DNA of 64,000 nucleotides from Symsagittifera roscoffensis (lineage: Eukaryota > Xenacoelomorpha > Acoela > Convolutidae): positions 46,018,792 to 46,082,791 of the forward strand of contig NC_087069.1 in assembly GCF_963678635.1 (NCBI RefSeq), in the 5' to 3' direction. The translations under genes were made by a program, and so were the position numbers. This document shows positions 1 through 10,404 of the stretch, in pieces; the first letter of the stretch is position 1, and each line of letters starts with the position of its first letter. The notes under the pieces were generated by a model. It saw nothing but the letters and a program-made list of their open reading frames with translations, was not told where the DNA came from and ran no database searches.

Positions 1-210
1 TAGTAGAGTTAATTCAATTCAAAGTGGATCTGATAATTGTTGGGTTCAATTTAGCTTGGCAAATGATCTCTTAATAGCCTTTCAACTAGACTTAAAAAAA
101 TAGTCACAGAGCAATCTGATAGTAATAGGAACGTATCATGAGAACCAAGTCTGCTAAAAGGTATGAACGGACGGGTAACTTTTTTGGCTTACCGGAGGTG
201 ACTTTCTGGT
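1..210 (+). repeat. Direct repeat, left copy (flanks gypsy relic)
   Basis: This matches 1813-2018 nearly base for base, with a few substitutions and a 7-base difference near the start. The copies lie 1.8 kb apart on either side of the RT/RNase H relic. They lack TG...CA ends, so I do not call them LTRs. An internal tandem duplication of the element is the simpler reading. The left copy may continue beyond the window. Confidence 0.8.
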
Positions 211-239
211 AAAATTGCGAACATATCTAGGATAGAGTT

Positions 240-1460
240 GCGAAAGAAATCAAAACACTAGTGGCACAGGGTCATATTGAAAAAGTGTACAACAGATTAC
301 TTTATTGCGCCCATTGTGCTATCAGCTAAGAAGGATGGTTCAATCAAACTCGTTGGTAACGCAAAACCGATGAAGGCGCACATCCTGAAAAACAAGTACC
401 AGATGCCTAAGATACCTGGACTCATTGACTCAGTGGCGCACATTATCACCAAAGATGAACCTGGTAAGGTATGGTTCACAACCATGGACTTGAAGTACGC
501 TGTCAGTCAGCTGCCGTTGTCATCTCTTACAAGTAGTCATTGCAAATTCAAATCTTGTGCGGGAATGCTACTGGGACGTACAGAATCAAAACTGGCTTTT
601 ATGGCTTAACCGATATGCCGACCGAACTCCAGAAGGCAATGGATTGTACATCACAATGATTAGACGGTGTCATTTGTAATCTAAACGAAATTTTGGTAGT
701 CACGAAAGGGGTTAATCAGGATCATAATGCACTTTTAGAGACGGTGATGCAGAGGCTTGATGCAAAAGGCTGGTCTCTAAGACTCAGTAAGTGAGAATTT
801 CTAGTTAACCAATTAACTTGGTTAGAGTATGAAATTAATGAGGACGGTTACTCTCCCAGATTCTCGAAGATTGATGAGATTCAGTCACTCAAACCTCCCA
901 AAACCTTAAAACAGCTACGGTCGTTTATGGGATCATTAAACCACCTGCAAAGGTTTATCCTTGATTTGCATACTCATACAGTACACTTTTGACAATCACT
1001 AAAGGCTTGTAACAAACAATCGTTTGCTTGGGGAGAAGAGCAAGTAGGCGCCTTCAAAAACATCATCAATCTGGTGGCCAAAATTCCAAGCCTCTTTCAC
1101 TAACATTCCTCTAAGAAGTCAAGGATAAAATGTGACGCTAGTCATAATGGGTTAGGGGCTTGCCTCGAGCAGGAGATCGAACCAGGAGTTTGGGCACCAA
1201 CCGCTTTTGCCTCGGGTTTCCTTAATAATGCGGAGGCGAAGTTTTGTACTAAGGAGTTGGAATTGTTAGCGGTTGTTTGGGCTTGCAAACTTTTTCGAAC
1301 ATTTTTGATAGGAAATCATTGTCAGGTATTAACTGATCATAAAACCATCATCTCTGCGTTAAATGAAAATTTTAATAGTAATCTTTCTAGATAGGCAGAT
1401 AGGGATAATACCCGTCAATTTCGAGGTTATTCTTGTTCCTGGGGATACGTTAACTATTGT
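240..1460 (+). pseudogene. Gypsy-type reverse transcriptase / RNase H relic
   Basis: The longest open piece (277-609, 110 codons) carries RT fingers/palm motifs: FIAPIVLSAKKDGS, then KNKYQMP, then VWFTTMDLKYAVSQLPL, where the D of TMDLKYA is the first catalytic aspartate. Downstream, in other frames, come GLTDMPTE, then the catalytic YLDD position decayed to NLNE (about 683-694), then LKPPKTLKQLRSFMGSLNHL. RNase H follows with KCDASHNGLGACLEQ (about 1130) and VLTDHKTIISALNEN (about 1330). Loss of YLDD and the frame breaks show a dead copy. Families with this arrangement copy retroelement RNA into DNA. Assignment to Ty3/gypsy is firm from motif order; the clade is not resolved. Confidence 0.8.
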
Positions 1461-1812
1461 CAATTACCTATCTCGTTACCCTATGTTTTCGTATTAAACA
1501 CTCAGAAATCCGACCAATTGCATCGCGTTATACAAATATGTGAACCAAATTTCTCATCGATAGAGGGCGTCGAATTATGCTCGGAGTTAACCAATCAAAG
1601 ACCAGTATGCTAATTAAAAGGAGTAATCCAGATATTTTCACTCGAAATCATTGTCTCCGACTTAAATCAATTTAGAGTAGTCGCTTCTTTAAAAACTCTC
1701 ATTCTAATCTCTTAAATCGAAGTTCTCCCATTTGGAATCAACCGCCGGATACTGGAAATGACCTTGACTCGAAAGATGATAGAGATTTAGCTTTTACATT
1801 GCAACCTTGTGT

Positions 1813-2018
1813 TAGTAGAGTTAATTCAAAGTGGATCTGATAATTATTGGGTTCAATTTAGCTTGGCAAATGATCTATTAATAGCCTTTCAACTAGACTT
1901 AAAAAAAGTAGTCACAGAGCAATCTGATAGTAATAGGAACGTAGCATAAGAACTAAGTCTCCTAAAAGGTATGAACGGACGAGTAACTTTTTTGGCTTCC
2001 CGGAGGTGACTTTCTGGT
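1813..2018 (+). repeat. Direct repeat, right copy (flanks gypsy relic)
   Basis: Second copy of the 1-210 sequence in the same orientation. Similarity stops abruptly after TTTCTGGT at 2011-2018, where the two copies run into different sequence. Confidence 0.8.
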
Positions 2019-2564
2019 TTGTTTGACCCCTAATAGACGAATTACCTAACCCTGATATCTAGAAGGTCGGGGTTGGAACAGAATACAGATAGAATTTTTA
2101 GATGCTTGGAATGAGGTAGCTACCCATGAAAAGGGCCTCCCCCTACCCTTGGGAGGTCGGAAAGTTAACGGGATAATTAAAACAAAGACCTTGGGAGGGT
2201 CACTCAGTAAACATAGCATGGTTTGGAGGTTGAATTGAATTCGAAGGCTGAAGTCACGGATGTCAGGAATTAGTTGAGTAGAATCATTTGACATTGTTTG
2301 CTGGGTCAAACTGTGACACCTACCGCATACCGGGTTTCTAAAAAGCGTGAAAAGATTGATAAAAGAAACCTAAGTTGGCACTGGCAGAATTGAAAGGGAG
2401 AGGGATATAGCCTTAAAACATAAGCGGACGGGTGATATAAGCGGAATTCAAGACTGATCGGGAATGGCGTGACTTAACTAAAACTGAATGTAAAGAAAGG
2501 TAAAGAACTGGAGGTTACCGGAGAGCATGTAAGAGTCAGAGTAGTTGTTAGCTACTATTAAGAG

Positions 2565-2712
2565 TAATTGGTTCTCAGTCAGAGAAGAGAGCAATTGATA
2601 CTGAAAGAGAGTATAGTTGGTTCTCAGTTAGTTAGAGAGAACAATTATTGCTAGATAATCAGGTGATTGGTTCTCGGAGTAAGAGACTAGTAGATAGTTA
2701 GTTCTCATCAGA
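2565..2712. repeat. Degenerate short tandem repeat with GGTTCTCA core
   Basis: The octamer GGTTCTCA or a close variant recurs at about 2570, 2619, 2669 and 2700. The spacers are rich in AGAGA and GTTAG. Spacing is 49, 50 and 31 bases, so this is an eroded ~50-bp tandem repeat rather than a microsatellite. No function is seen. Confidence 0.5.
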
Positions 2713-3072
2713 TGCTCTTTAAAGAGAGAACAGTTTAGTGTAAGTGGAGTTAGTTAGAAGTTAATTGCAAGTAGAAAATTGTGATGACAAATCGCGGTCT
2801 CTTTCCTTTTGATTTGATTATTAGAATATATCCTGGCCTTTCAGAGCCTTCTGTAATTGGACATATAATCATATAAATTATTTTAGCATTGCAAATTCAT
2901 GGCATTGTTTTGGGTAGACGGGACAAGACAGCCAAAAAGCAATGCACAGAGAGGGCAAGCAACTTAAGATGTTCACTTTTCTTGCAAGAAAGTGGTAAGA
3001 TAGGAAAGTTCCTACACATGTTTTTTTCGTTGTCAATTTTTTCACTATTTATAATCAGTTAACATGCAATCT

Positions 3073-3290
3073 GGGCTCTTTTCCATTCCCCCACCTTTCT
3101 TAAAATATCAGTTTTCATGTTTTTGTACCTTATATTACGGCTAAATGCGTGATGTTACGATGTAAATTATGAAAAACAAATCTGTTCATAGTTGTCAGTT
3201 TGTTCACCATCCCAAATTTTATTTCAATATGACAACGTTAATTAAGCTTTTAAAAAATTGAATTTGAAAGGGGAAAACTGGAAAAGAGCT
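3073..3290. mobile_element. Small TIR-type interspersed repeat (family R1), copy a
   Basis: Left end GGGCTCTTTTCC (3073-3084) is inverted at the right end as GGAAAAGAGCT (3280-3290). The interior ATGCGTGATGTTACGATGTA and AATGACAACGTTAA recur at 15132-15274 and 51673-51814, with a more distant relative ending near 7035. The small size, imperfect inverted ends and dispersal suggest a MITE. The target duplication was not resolved. Confidence 0.5.
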
Positions 3291-3565
3291 GCAATCTGCT
3301 GTCTTTATGCATATGTTACTTGCCAAAATTACTTAACCAATACAAATAAAACACATTTTAAAGTGCAAAAAACATTTGTAAAAACTTCTTACATAAGTAC
3401 AATTATTAAATTTGTACTATATAAGTTTACGTAAAAAGCTGAAAAATTAAATATTGATCGTTTTTTGTGATTAAAAAATTTCTTTCGCCTTTTTCGCCTT
3501 TTCTTTCGCCTATTATGAATCATTTGTTTTTCGTACTTCACTTTTCGTCGTAAATTCACGTGTTT

Positions 3566-3971
3566 CAGTGGCGGCATTAGGGGGGCTTCGGGCGGGGAGG
3601 GGGCGTTTGGGGGCTGGAGGGGACGCCCTCTCCCTCAGGCATTCGAACCTGTGCCAACCAAAGGGTAATTCATTTTTTTATGACGTCCATTTTTGGCTGA
3701 CCAAATCTAAGAAATTTTCTTAGGGCGCTTTGGGTGCTAATATATACTAATTACGAAGAGGGACCGCAAAAATATGCAAAAAGTGCCCAAAAACAGCAGT
3801 TTTGACCTGTTTTTTTTTCTTCAAAACTTGGCTGCTTCAGTATAAATATTAAGAAAATATACTGTTCTGAGATCGCTCAAAAATCTATTTGGTTGACCTA
3901 AAAAGAGATCGACCAAAATTTCAATTTGTTTTCGAAAATCCCCCCTCAAGAAAATCCTTCATCCGCCCCTG
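3566..3971. mobile_element. hAT-like MITE, copy a
   Basis: It starts CAGTGGCGGCATTAGG and ends CCTTCATCCGCCCCTG, so both ends read as the CAGNGGCGGAT-type inverted repeat of hAT elements. The interior matches 16120-16517 and 53225-53638, including GACCTG plus T-run and the phrase ACTGTTCTG. It is about 406 bp with no transposase. The flanking 8-mers (expected hAT target duplication) do not match cleanly, so the insertion is old or rearranged. Confidence 0.7.
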
Positions 3972-4138
3972 AACATTTAGCTAAAATAAACGGAAAGCGA
4001 CACAGGAAATGGAAAAATTTGAAAATGTGGGGGAGTGTAAAGAGCCGGATTTTTTTTTTCATATAACTATATCAAGAGTAACTCAAAAAAACTGCTTTGG
4101 AAAAAAGTGTTTTCAAATTATTTTGAGCCTTAAGGTTA

Positions 4139-4733
4139 CCTGGGTTGACAAAAATAGCTTATCATACTATTTCATTTTATGAAAAAAAAACGTATCATAT
4201 TATTTCATACTATTTCATAGACCAAAACAAATACTATGAAAATAGCATGTTAAGCATTTTATCAATGCTATGAAATATTAGGATAGGCATTTTTCCGGAT
4301 CTTTTTCCTTCCCCCCCACCTGCAAATTTTTACATGTAAATTTGTTGACCACATTGTCGGATTGTTATGAAAACCTACATGCAGACTAATAAGGCCACGA
4401 CAAACATATTTGGTCTTCATACTCAGCCTCGTAAAACCACTCGTTACATTAATATCTTGCAGCTCGTGTGAGGTGGGGGAAAAGGAAAAAAGCCATTTTT
4501 CCATATTAAGGAACTGTATGATAACATCTTTTTGACCAAAATTGTAATAATGTTTTTATTGAGCAGAAAGATTCAAAAGAAGGAAATAGAACATAAGTCT
4601 CTAAAAACATCTCTAAAAACGTTCAATACAGATTTTAATTTTTGTAAACAATTGTATGATAAGCATTTTTTCCATAGTCGCCATATATCAAATTGTATAA
4701 TAAGCTATTTTATTTTATGAACGTCAACCCGGG
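4139..4733. mobile_element. TA-target MITE (CCYGGGTTGAC termini), copy a
   Basis: Terminal inverted repeats CCTGGGTTGAC and GTCAACCCGGG are bracketed by TA at 4137-4138 and 4734-4735. The same termini and TA bracket occur at 17559-18499, where the second duplication copy preserves the empty site. The interior is made of short related phrases such as ATGATAAGCATTTTTCC in both orientations. Short open frames inside it are chance. The TA target points to the Tc1/mariner superfamily. Confidence 0.75.
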
Positions 4734-4785
4734 TAACCTGATCTTTGCTAAGAAACAGGGTTTAATGAAAACCTTTTTGTTCTGT

Positions 4786-5300
4786 TTTTCGATACGAAAG
4801 TAACGGAATATTTGTGCAAATTTCGACTTTTGAACAAGCCACTCTTGACGGAATTTTTATATCATTTTATATCATTCGGTAGGTATTGTTGTCCTGAGCT
4901 CAACTTTGAAAAGATATTTTACCTGTGATTGGTTTTCGTAAAGTTACGTGGGGTTTAAAGATTGCCATTTTGGCCAATTTGGGACAATTAACGAGCATTA
5001 TATTTCGCGCTATAAACGCGTAACCGGAGAGTTAATCCGTCTTAGAAATCGTTCCAAATTGGTTGAAAGAAGCTTATTTGCCTGAATTGATTGTTTACAA
5101 GGAGCGAAATGTATCCTTTTGTACCTTATATAGCGTGTGGGGGGGGGGGGGGATGATTTTCATTTAAAATAGTTCAAATTTTAGAAAAAAAATTTCATTT
5201 TGTTTTATTTCATTAAATTTTTTAATGTTATTACAGCTCCATAAACCTTAAAAGGCAGTCGGAACATTCAGGGCTTCGCCCTGATACGGGCAGTCTTGTT
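4786..5300. repeat. Hairpin-ended interspersed repeat (family R2), copy a
   Basis: About 515 bp, matching 51851-52361 along its length. It begins with the small palindrome CTTTCGATACGAAAG (here one base altered). It ends shortly after the hairpin CAGGGCTTCGCCCTG and then GCAGTCTTGTT. This copy contains a 14-G run at 5139-5152 that is only five G in the other copy. There are no inverted termini or coding sequence. Structured ends could mean a rolling-circle or non-autonomous element; the class is unassigned. Confidence 0.6.
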
Positions 5301-5534
5301 TTCTTTTATAGAAAGTAAAAAAGGATTTAACTCGTTCGATTTATCTTAGGAACTTAGTTTCTTCAATTTAAGTAAACATTAAAAAGTGATGTATAATGTT
5401 CTACATATCAATGTCCAAATACGTTAAAATTAATCACCATTTTCATTTCTGTCAGTAAATAGTAAAAGTTTTCCTAGTTTTAGCTCAGTATGGTTAGTTC
5501 AGTTATAAGTACATTTTTAATGAAAGTTTGTTGT
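5301..5534. other. AT-rich 3' flank of the lectin-like gene
   Basis: No element or open frame is recognised. On the minus strand an ATTAAA-type variant poly(A) signal lies within about 20 bases after the stop codon of the gene at 5535-6413. Confidence 0.35.
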
Positions 5535-6413
5535 TTATTTTTGCCCCAGTCCCAGCGTACATATCGTCACTTTTTTGTGTGTTCCAATTCCATTGCAGCT
5601 GACATCGCTGATGTGCTTGTCTTTGAAGATACCTTTTGACAAACAAGTTTCTTGGGGACTTCCTTTGTTATGGTTGAAAGCATATATGAGATTTTTCCAT
5701 ACTTCGGGCATTTCAGCTCCCGAGTAGATCGAACCCCAGAACCATGTAGAATCACCGACCTCAATATCCGTCTCTTTAACAACCAGTTCCAACATAGCAT
5801 AGCCTAGCCAATACATGTTTTTCCCGATTTTAGGCGCAAAAAACTGTTCAACCAAATCGGTTTCGTCAGTAGTAGCCGGCGTGAACACTTCTGCACTTCT
5901 GAAACAGAACATAACATAGAGTCAATAGGACAAAACAAACAATAACTGGAAGAAAAATAAACATATAAATAATGCTTTTACATCAAGACAATCCCGACCG
6001 AGATTAATTATTTCAGGGACTAAAAAACCCTGCCCAGATTTTTCGGTAGCGGCGTAAAACCCGCGCGACCTTGAATAAAGTGTTTTATTAATGAATAAAG
6101 GCTTCTCCGCACTTGATTAAAGCATTTTACTAGGTCAAAAAAGCAAGGCAAAAGTTCTCTGACGAAAAGTAAAGATTCAAATTTTATGATTGAAAAATAT
6201 TAACTTCTCAGAGCAATTAGCCACTGCATTCGTAAGATACGGCATGCTTTCATCAATCATTCCGTAGCATTTATTGTCCAGTCCTGGAATTTTGTAGAAA
6301 CCAGATGGACACGGCTCACATATTTCTTCAACGTCGTCAATTGTCAAGGACAGAACCGATTCGATTTGGCAGAAGACAAAGAAAACAGAAAACAAAGTTT
6401 GACTTAATTTCAT
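5535..6413 (-). CDS. Secreted C-type-lectin-like domain protein, two exons
   Basis: Exon 1 is 6413-6205 and exon 2 is 5898-5535. The 306-bp intron (6204-5899) has donor GT at 6204-6203 and acceptor AG at 5900-5899 after a pyrimidine-rich TTCTGTTTC. The join is in phase and gives about 190 residues. Residues 1-22 look like a signal peptide (SQTLFSVFFVFCQIESVLS). The first exon then gives CEPCPSGFY, NKCY and AVANCS, as at the start of a CTLD. Exon 2 has a WLG motif (YWLG), STWFWG, and closing cysteines in SDVSCNGIG and VTICTLG. I see no EPN or WND calcium/sugar motif, so carbohydrate binding is doubtful. CTLD proteins act in recognition or immunity; the role here is unknown. A variant ATTAAA poly(A) signal lies just downstream. 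This is the only intact-looking host gene in the window. Confidence 0.8.
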
Positions 6414-7509
6414 TTCTCCAAAAAAAAATTGTTCAGATGAAAAATATTTATTTGAGAAAAAATAAATAAAAAATTAAATTGCACAATGAATAAAATATAT
6501 TGAGATTTTCGCGCCATTTTAGAAAAATATGAAAATTGCGGTTTTTCAGTATTTGTTACCGCACTTTTTTTAAGTCCAAAACTAATTTCGCACGATCTCA
6601 ATTGCGTTCAAATGAACCTAATGCATAAACAAAGGGTGTCAAAAAAAACAAAAAATTGAAGTGTTCAAACAATTAAGTTTGACAATGAAACCTAAAAAAC
6701 GTGTAAATATCGCAAACGCTCAAAAACCAGCCTGAATGTGAATAAAACAAAGATATAGACAGGCAAAAAGTGGGCCACTATTTTTACGGCTAGTGTCATG
6801 ACTGTACCTTTTGTTTTTACCATAGGCCACCTGATCAACAATGACCGGTCAACTTTTGACAATTTTTAACTTTCCCCCCAGCCCACAGATCCATTTTCAT
6901 CAGTTTTGTTTTTACTATTGCATGCACTTAGGGACATTAATAATTTTGTATCCACGCGGTTTTCATTACATTACGACAACATTAAATTGATTTCAAAAAT
7001 AATATTGAAATGTTGGTAAAAAGTGGAGAAGAGCCCAAATACTCCTACTTTACATTCTTTTTCTCTAGTTTGCATTGTAAAGTCTACCCATTAAAGTAAA
7101 CAGAATTGCAAATTGACTACAAAAGTTGTTGTTTTTGACTATCTAAACTCTCTTGTTCACCCTTCCAAAAATGCCTTATTTAAAGTGTTTCAATTGCTTT
7201 TTTCGTTGATATTAATTTCCACAATTTCATGCCCACATTCGAAAACCTGATGTTTGTTAACTCAGTTTTATAACAGTTTAACTTTTTGCTACAATGTCGT
7301 GACTACAATAGAAACAAAAATCAAAAAACCAACAAAACTGTCACTCATGAGTTTCAAAAAGTTGATTTTTTTTAAATTTTCTTAACTGCAATGAAGCGTG
7401 TCAGTGTGAACAAGTGAACAAAAGTTTACAAGAGTTTGTTGCACTTTGCTGGCTACTATGTACTTATTTCTAATGTTAACGTGAAACAATAATTTAAAAT
7501 TGGGTTTAA
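6414..7509. other. Non-coding AT-rich stretch with an R1-like relic
   Basis: This is the upstream flank of the lectin-like gene and probably holds its promoter, though no clear TATA box or start element stands out. Around 6940-7035 the phrase TACGACAACATTAAATTGA and a terminal GAGAAGAGCCC resemble family R1. No coding sequence is recognised. Confidence 0.4.
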
Positions 7510-8166
7510 AATGTTCATTCATTCATTGGCTCGAGTTGGTCGGGTTGGGCTCGTCCGTCTCCAGTCTAAGGAACTTCGCAATTTCCACTGACCTAAGCCA
7601 CAGGTCTGCGGGAGTGAGTGGGAGGGATTTTTGGGGCAGTTAAAATTGTGGCAACTAGTGTGGGGTGCTAGGTGACAGTCGAGGCATAGTGGGGAAACTT
7701 GGTTGACTAGTCAGGAGAGGTGTGTGTTTAAAAGCCGGCTGTCACCAGACCGAAGTTAGGAGAATTTACAGCGGGTAGTTCTGGGGAGAGATTTTTCTGT
7801 GGGGTCGACCTGAGGGGACAGTATACAAATTATTTTAGAGGAAGGGATTTTTGTGAGGAACTTGGTTACTAGATTTGTGTGGTTGTGATTTCAAAGAGAC
7901 TTGGGGTGGTCAAAAGCTAAAGTGGAAATGTCTGGGTTATTAAGATTAAGTGAAGGTTAAGATTGATTAAAACCGAGTCAGTGTCTTCTTTAAAAGTGCT
8001 TATAATTTAATGTCGAACTTGACGTGGAGGTGTGAGGTGTGAGTGGTAAAAATTATTTGGGTGTTGTGAGCGGTATGACGGGACAAAAAAAATTGAGAGG
8101 TTAAATGAGTGTGGTGATTTGGAACATTGAGGATCTCGACTTCACTGTGCAGGTGGGCAGTGGAAC

Positions 8167-8420
8167 TCATGAGTGTTGAACCGGTAATAACTCTGAGGGC
8201 TTGATTTTAGGTAACCTGCTGGTTATTAAGGGATGTTTTGCTGGCGGCATGTGACCAAGCAGGGGAGGCATCATCCAAAATGGGGCGTGAAAGGCTTTGT
8301 AGGTTAAAAGGGAGGTTTCTGTAAACTGTCCCCAAGAGGATCCTGCCAACGCTTTTAGGACACCTGTTCTGCGGCGAGCCTTGTCATCGGATCTTTTACA
8401 GTGTGCAGCAAAGCATAAGG
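8167..8420 (-). pseudogene. LINE-A reverse transcriptase, C-terminal part
   Basis: The open piece gives VLKALAGSSWGQFTETSLL, then TYKAFHAPF, then a decayed MPPAKH...ITSRLPKIKPSELLP and further LH-S-E-V-E-I-L residues. This is the conserved RT thumb region (KALAG-x-x-WG, LLLTYKA, LR-x-x-TG) of jockey-type LINEs. The 7510-8160 stretch after it should be the element's 3' end, but only weak traces remain. Confidence 0.7.
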
Positions 8421-9184
8421 TTGGGAAAAAAACCCTTAAAATTTTTGGGTTTTTGTTAAGAGGGAGAGGCTGGTTGTTTAAACGTACGCTGGGTGTTTTG
8501 TTAAAATCTTTTTTGTACGATAAAAAAAGGTAACTGATCGTTTAGAGGACGGCAAAGATAACTTCCTGGGAGTAAAGTAGTGAAATCATTTTAAATATGA
8601 TGAAGGTAATTGTTCAACGATCGAGATGCTGCCTCTACATCAGGGCTTCGGCAAAAGGGATGGAAATAGCCAGAGTTAGATGTGAGACCAACATAATTGG
8701 GGGATGTGGGAGCGTCATGGACGTGAAAACTAAAAAGAGTGGGCAAAAGAACAGAGCCCTGGGATCTTCACAGTGACTTATTTTGTGGGGGGATTCTTGG
8801 TTGTTAAAATGTTTGGTGGCTTGTCGGCCATTCAATTATAGTTTTTCAGTCAACGAACAACACCTCTCGGGAGCGGTGTGCCATGAATTAGTTCGTTCCA
8901 TGAGTAACAAAAGCCTTCGAGAGGTCAAAGGTTGCGAGAACAATGCGGGAGGATGGGCGATTTTGATTAAAACCGTGTGTGATGAAAAAAGTCTAGTGTG
9001 GAAAGCGCAGTAGTGGTAGAGTGGAAAGGACAAAAACCATGTTGATGTGTTTTGGTAGGGAGATACTTTGTTAAAAAAGAGTGAATGAGCCTTTCTCAAA
9101 CTTCTTTAACGGCGGGACAGAGTAAGGAGATGGGCCTAAAATAAGTGGATAATTTATGGTCCTTTTCGGGTTTGGGTAGGGAGA

Positions 9185-9559
9185 TTACCTTCGAGTTTTT
9201 TCACATTTGAGGGATAAAATTTTTAGACAGCGACATCTTAAAAAAAGGGTCAAATATTCAAGAGCTAGGCTTCCCAGGTGTTTTAAGTGAATTTTGCAAA
9301 AACTATCCGGACGAAGAGCTCCCGAGGGTTTGCTGTCTACAATGACTTGTTTAGTTTGTAGCTTGGCGAAAGTGGGCTTATCTAACAGGCTGAGCTTGGC
9401 TATTTTCCAGAGTAGCTTATCTGACGCATGAATCCTGGCATTTGTAAACTGTTTATTAAAATTATTGGCTATGTCTGTGTCTGGTGAGATTGTTTTTGAT
9501 TCAAATTGAATAGGGTGCCTTCTTACTGCAGGCCCGGATCCGTTTAGGGAGCGTACCAC
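9185..9559 (-). pseudogene. LINE-A reverse transcriptase, N-terminal part
   Basis: The 124-codon frame carries RHPIQFESKTIS, DIANNFNKQFTNARIH and PSGALRPDSFCKIHLKHLG. These are the pre-RT linker and RT block 0/1 region of jockey/CR1-like elements (family pattern P-G-x-D-x-I). Beyond it, between about 9180 and 8520 and in broken frames, the palm motif LATFDLSKAF is still visible near 8940-8970. It gave the template-copying enzyme of the element and is dead here. Confidence 0.75.
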
Positions 9560-9592
9560 TTTCCAGAACTTTCTGGCGTCAGTGCGATAATC

Positions 9593-10048
9593 TCAGATCT
9601 GGAGTAATCTACGCCATTCGTTTCTTTTGACATTCGCTGTCTGATTGAGGAGTTGAGAATTCAATTGGGAAGCGGTGAAACCACTTTTTTGAATTAGAGT
9701 GTATAAGGGACTTATTGACGGGTTACATCTTTGTTTCTTGAGCTTGGTTTCCCAGAATAGATCCATGTGTACTTCATTCTGGGCTAGTAAAGCTGCAATC
9801 TCAGGAGCTTTTCCAGAGATTCCATTACAATTAAACTGGAGGACTCTAAGGGTGCCTTTTGATTGTTTGGTTTGGGAATTGGTTGCAGAAGGGGCTTTGG
9901 GCAAGGATTGGTTTTTGGAAACTGTTACTGAGTAAGAAGTGGTGGATGGGGTTTTAGTTCCGGAGGGATATAAGATGACGGTAGAAGTGCAAAGAGGACA
10001 GTTAAAATCTCGGTGATGTTCTTTTTTGAAAATTTGAGGCCGCTGCAT
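9593..10048 (-). pseudogene. LINE-A AP-endonuclease fragment with internal deletion
   Basis: A 151-codon frame contains TLRVLQFNCNGISGK and LFWETKLKK, which are the first two conserved blocks of the AP-type endonuclease that nicks target DNA. After PLYTLIQKSGF the sequence jumps to the linker that precedes RT (NVKRNEWRRLLQ). The catalytic GDxNAH block and the C-terminal half of the nuclease are therefore missing. Copy 2 at 46806-47582 still has that middle part, so the deletion happened in copy 1. Confidence 0.8.
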
Positions 10049-10128
10049 TTAAAAGGTTTCCAGCCACATATGTGGCACCAGTCACTGGCTTGGTTTCTAT
10101 TAATGTTCAGGCAACAGGGTGAACAGTT

Positions 10129-10404
10129 TCAGGGACCGGGGTTAAGGTTAATGCCGGATCTAACGAGTAGGGTGAGTTTGAGCAGGCGGAGCAGGCTGGC
10201 TGGCTTCAGATGCTCCGTAACCGAAAACAGATGCTCCATGGGAGGGGCTTGATGCCATTTGAAACCTGGAAAACCAGGATTTCGTGTCCACCACTTCAAG
10301 GCGGCGTCGTCTGGATCCGTTTTAAAATGATAGTTCAACTCCAGAAAAATGATTAACAAAAAATTCAAGGACGTATTTTCGAAAAGTTTCAATTTTGGAG
10401 TCAA
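10129..10404 (-). pseudogene. LINE-A 5' ORF segment with 2A-like NPGP motif
   Basis: This 91-codon piece ends SLLRLLKLTLLVRSGINLNPGP followed immediately by an in-frame TGA at 10126-10128. Leu-rich sequence before NPGP is the pattern of 2A ribosome-skipping peptides seen at the N-terminus of several non-LTR elements. Here the usual Asp and Glu of the D-x-E-x-NPGP consensus are Gly and Asn, so activity is doubtful. After the stop the same frame continues with NCSPC, then WCHICGW and KCSGL, a PHD-like or C4-type finger. A TGG-to-TGA change is therefore the likely cause of the stop. The element's true start is probably the internal Met of MEHLFSVTEH. Confidence 0.7.

Larger units (their letters stand above)
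1..2340 (+). mobile_element. Decayed Ty3/gypsy LTR-retrotransposon fragment
   Basis: Translated pieces in shifting plus-strand frames match the order of a Ty3/gypsy pol: RT from about 240, then RNase H to about 1450. Many stops and frame changes make it non-functional. No LTR with TG...CA ends or integrase could be recognised, so this is an internal fragment cut by the window start. The stretch 1460-2340 keeps short open pieces but no motif I can name. It is unrelated in sequence to the large LTR element at 24-42 kb. Confidence 0.75.
7510..10404 (-). mobile_element. LINE-A (2A-motif non-LTR retrotransposon), copy 1, decayed
   Basis: Read on the minus strand from 10404 the pieces follow a jockey/CR1-like ORF. 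First comes a leucine-rich stretch ending in a 2A-like NPGP, then Cys-rich finger residues, AP-endonuclease start, RT N-terminal region, RT palm and RT C-terminal region. Every part is interrupted by stops or frame changes. The middle of the endonuclease is deleted. The portion from 8511 upward is duplicated at 45486-47620; the 7510-8510 part is not. The LINE family is clear, the clade is not. Confidence 0.8.

Noticed and set aside
1-2018. Complete LTR retrotransposon bounded by 1-210 and 1813-2018
   Set aside because: The repeats lack TG...CA ends, primer site and target duplication, and the interior is too short for gag-pol.
4268-4720. Small genes of 60-80 codons on both strands
   Set aside because: They lie inside the TA MITE, are AT-driven and have no motif.
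5567-5800. Separate 77-codon minus-strand ORF
   Set aside because: It is another frame of lectin-like exon 2, whose cysteine pattern and splice join support the chosen frame.
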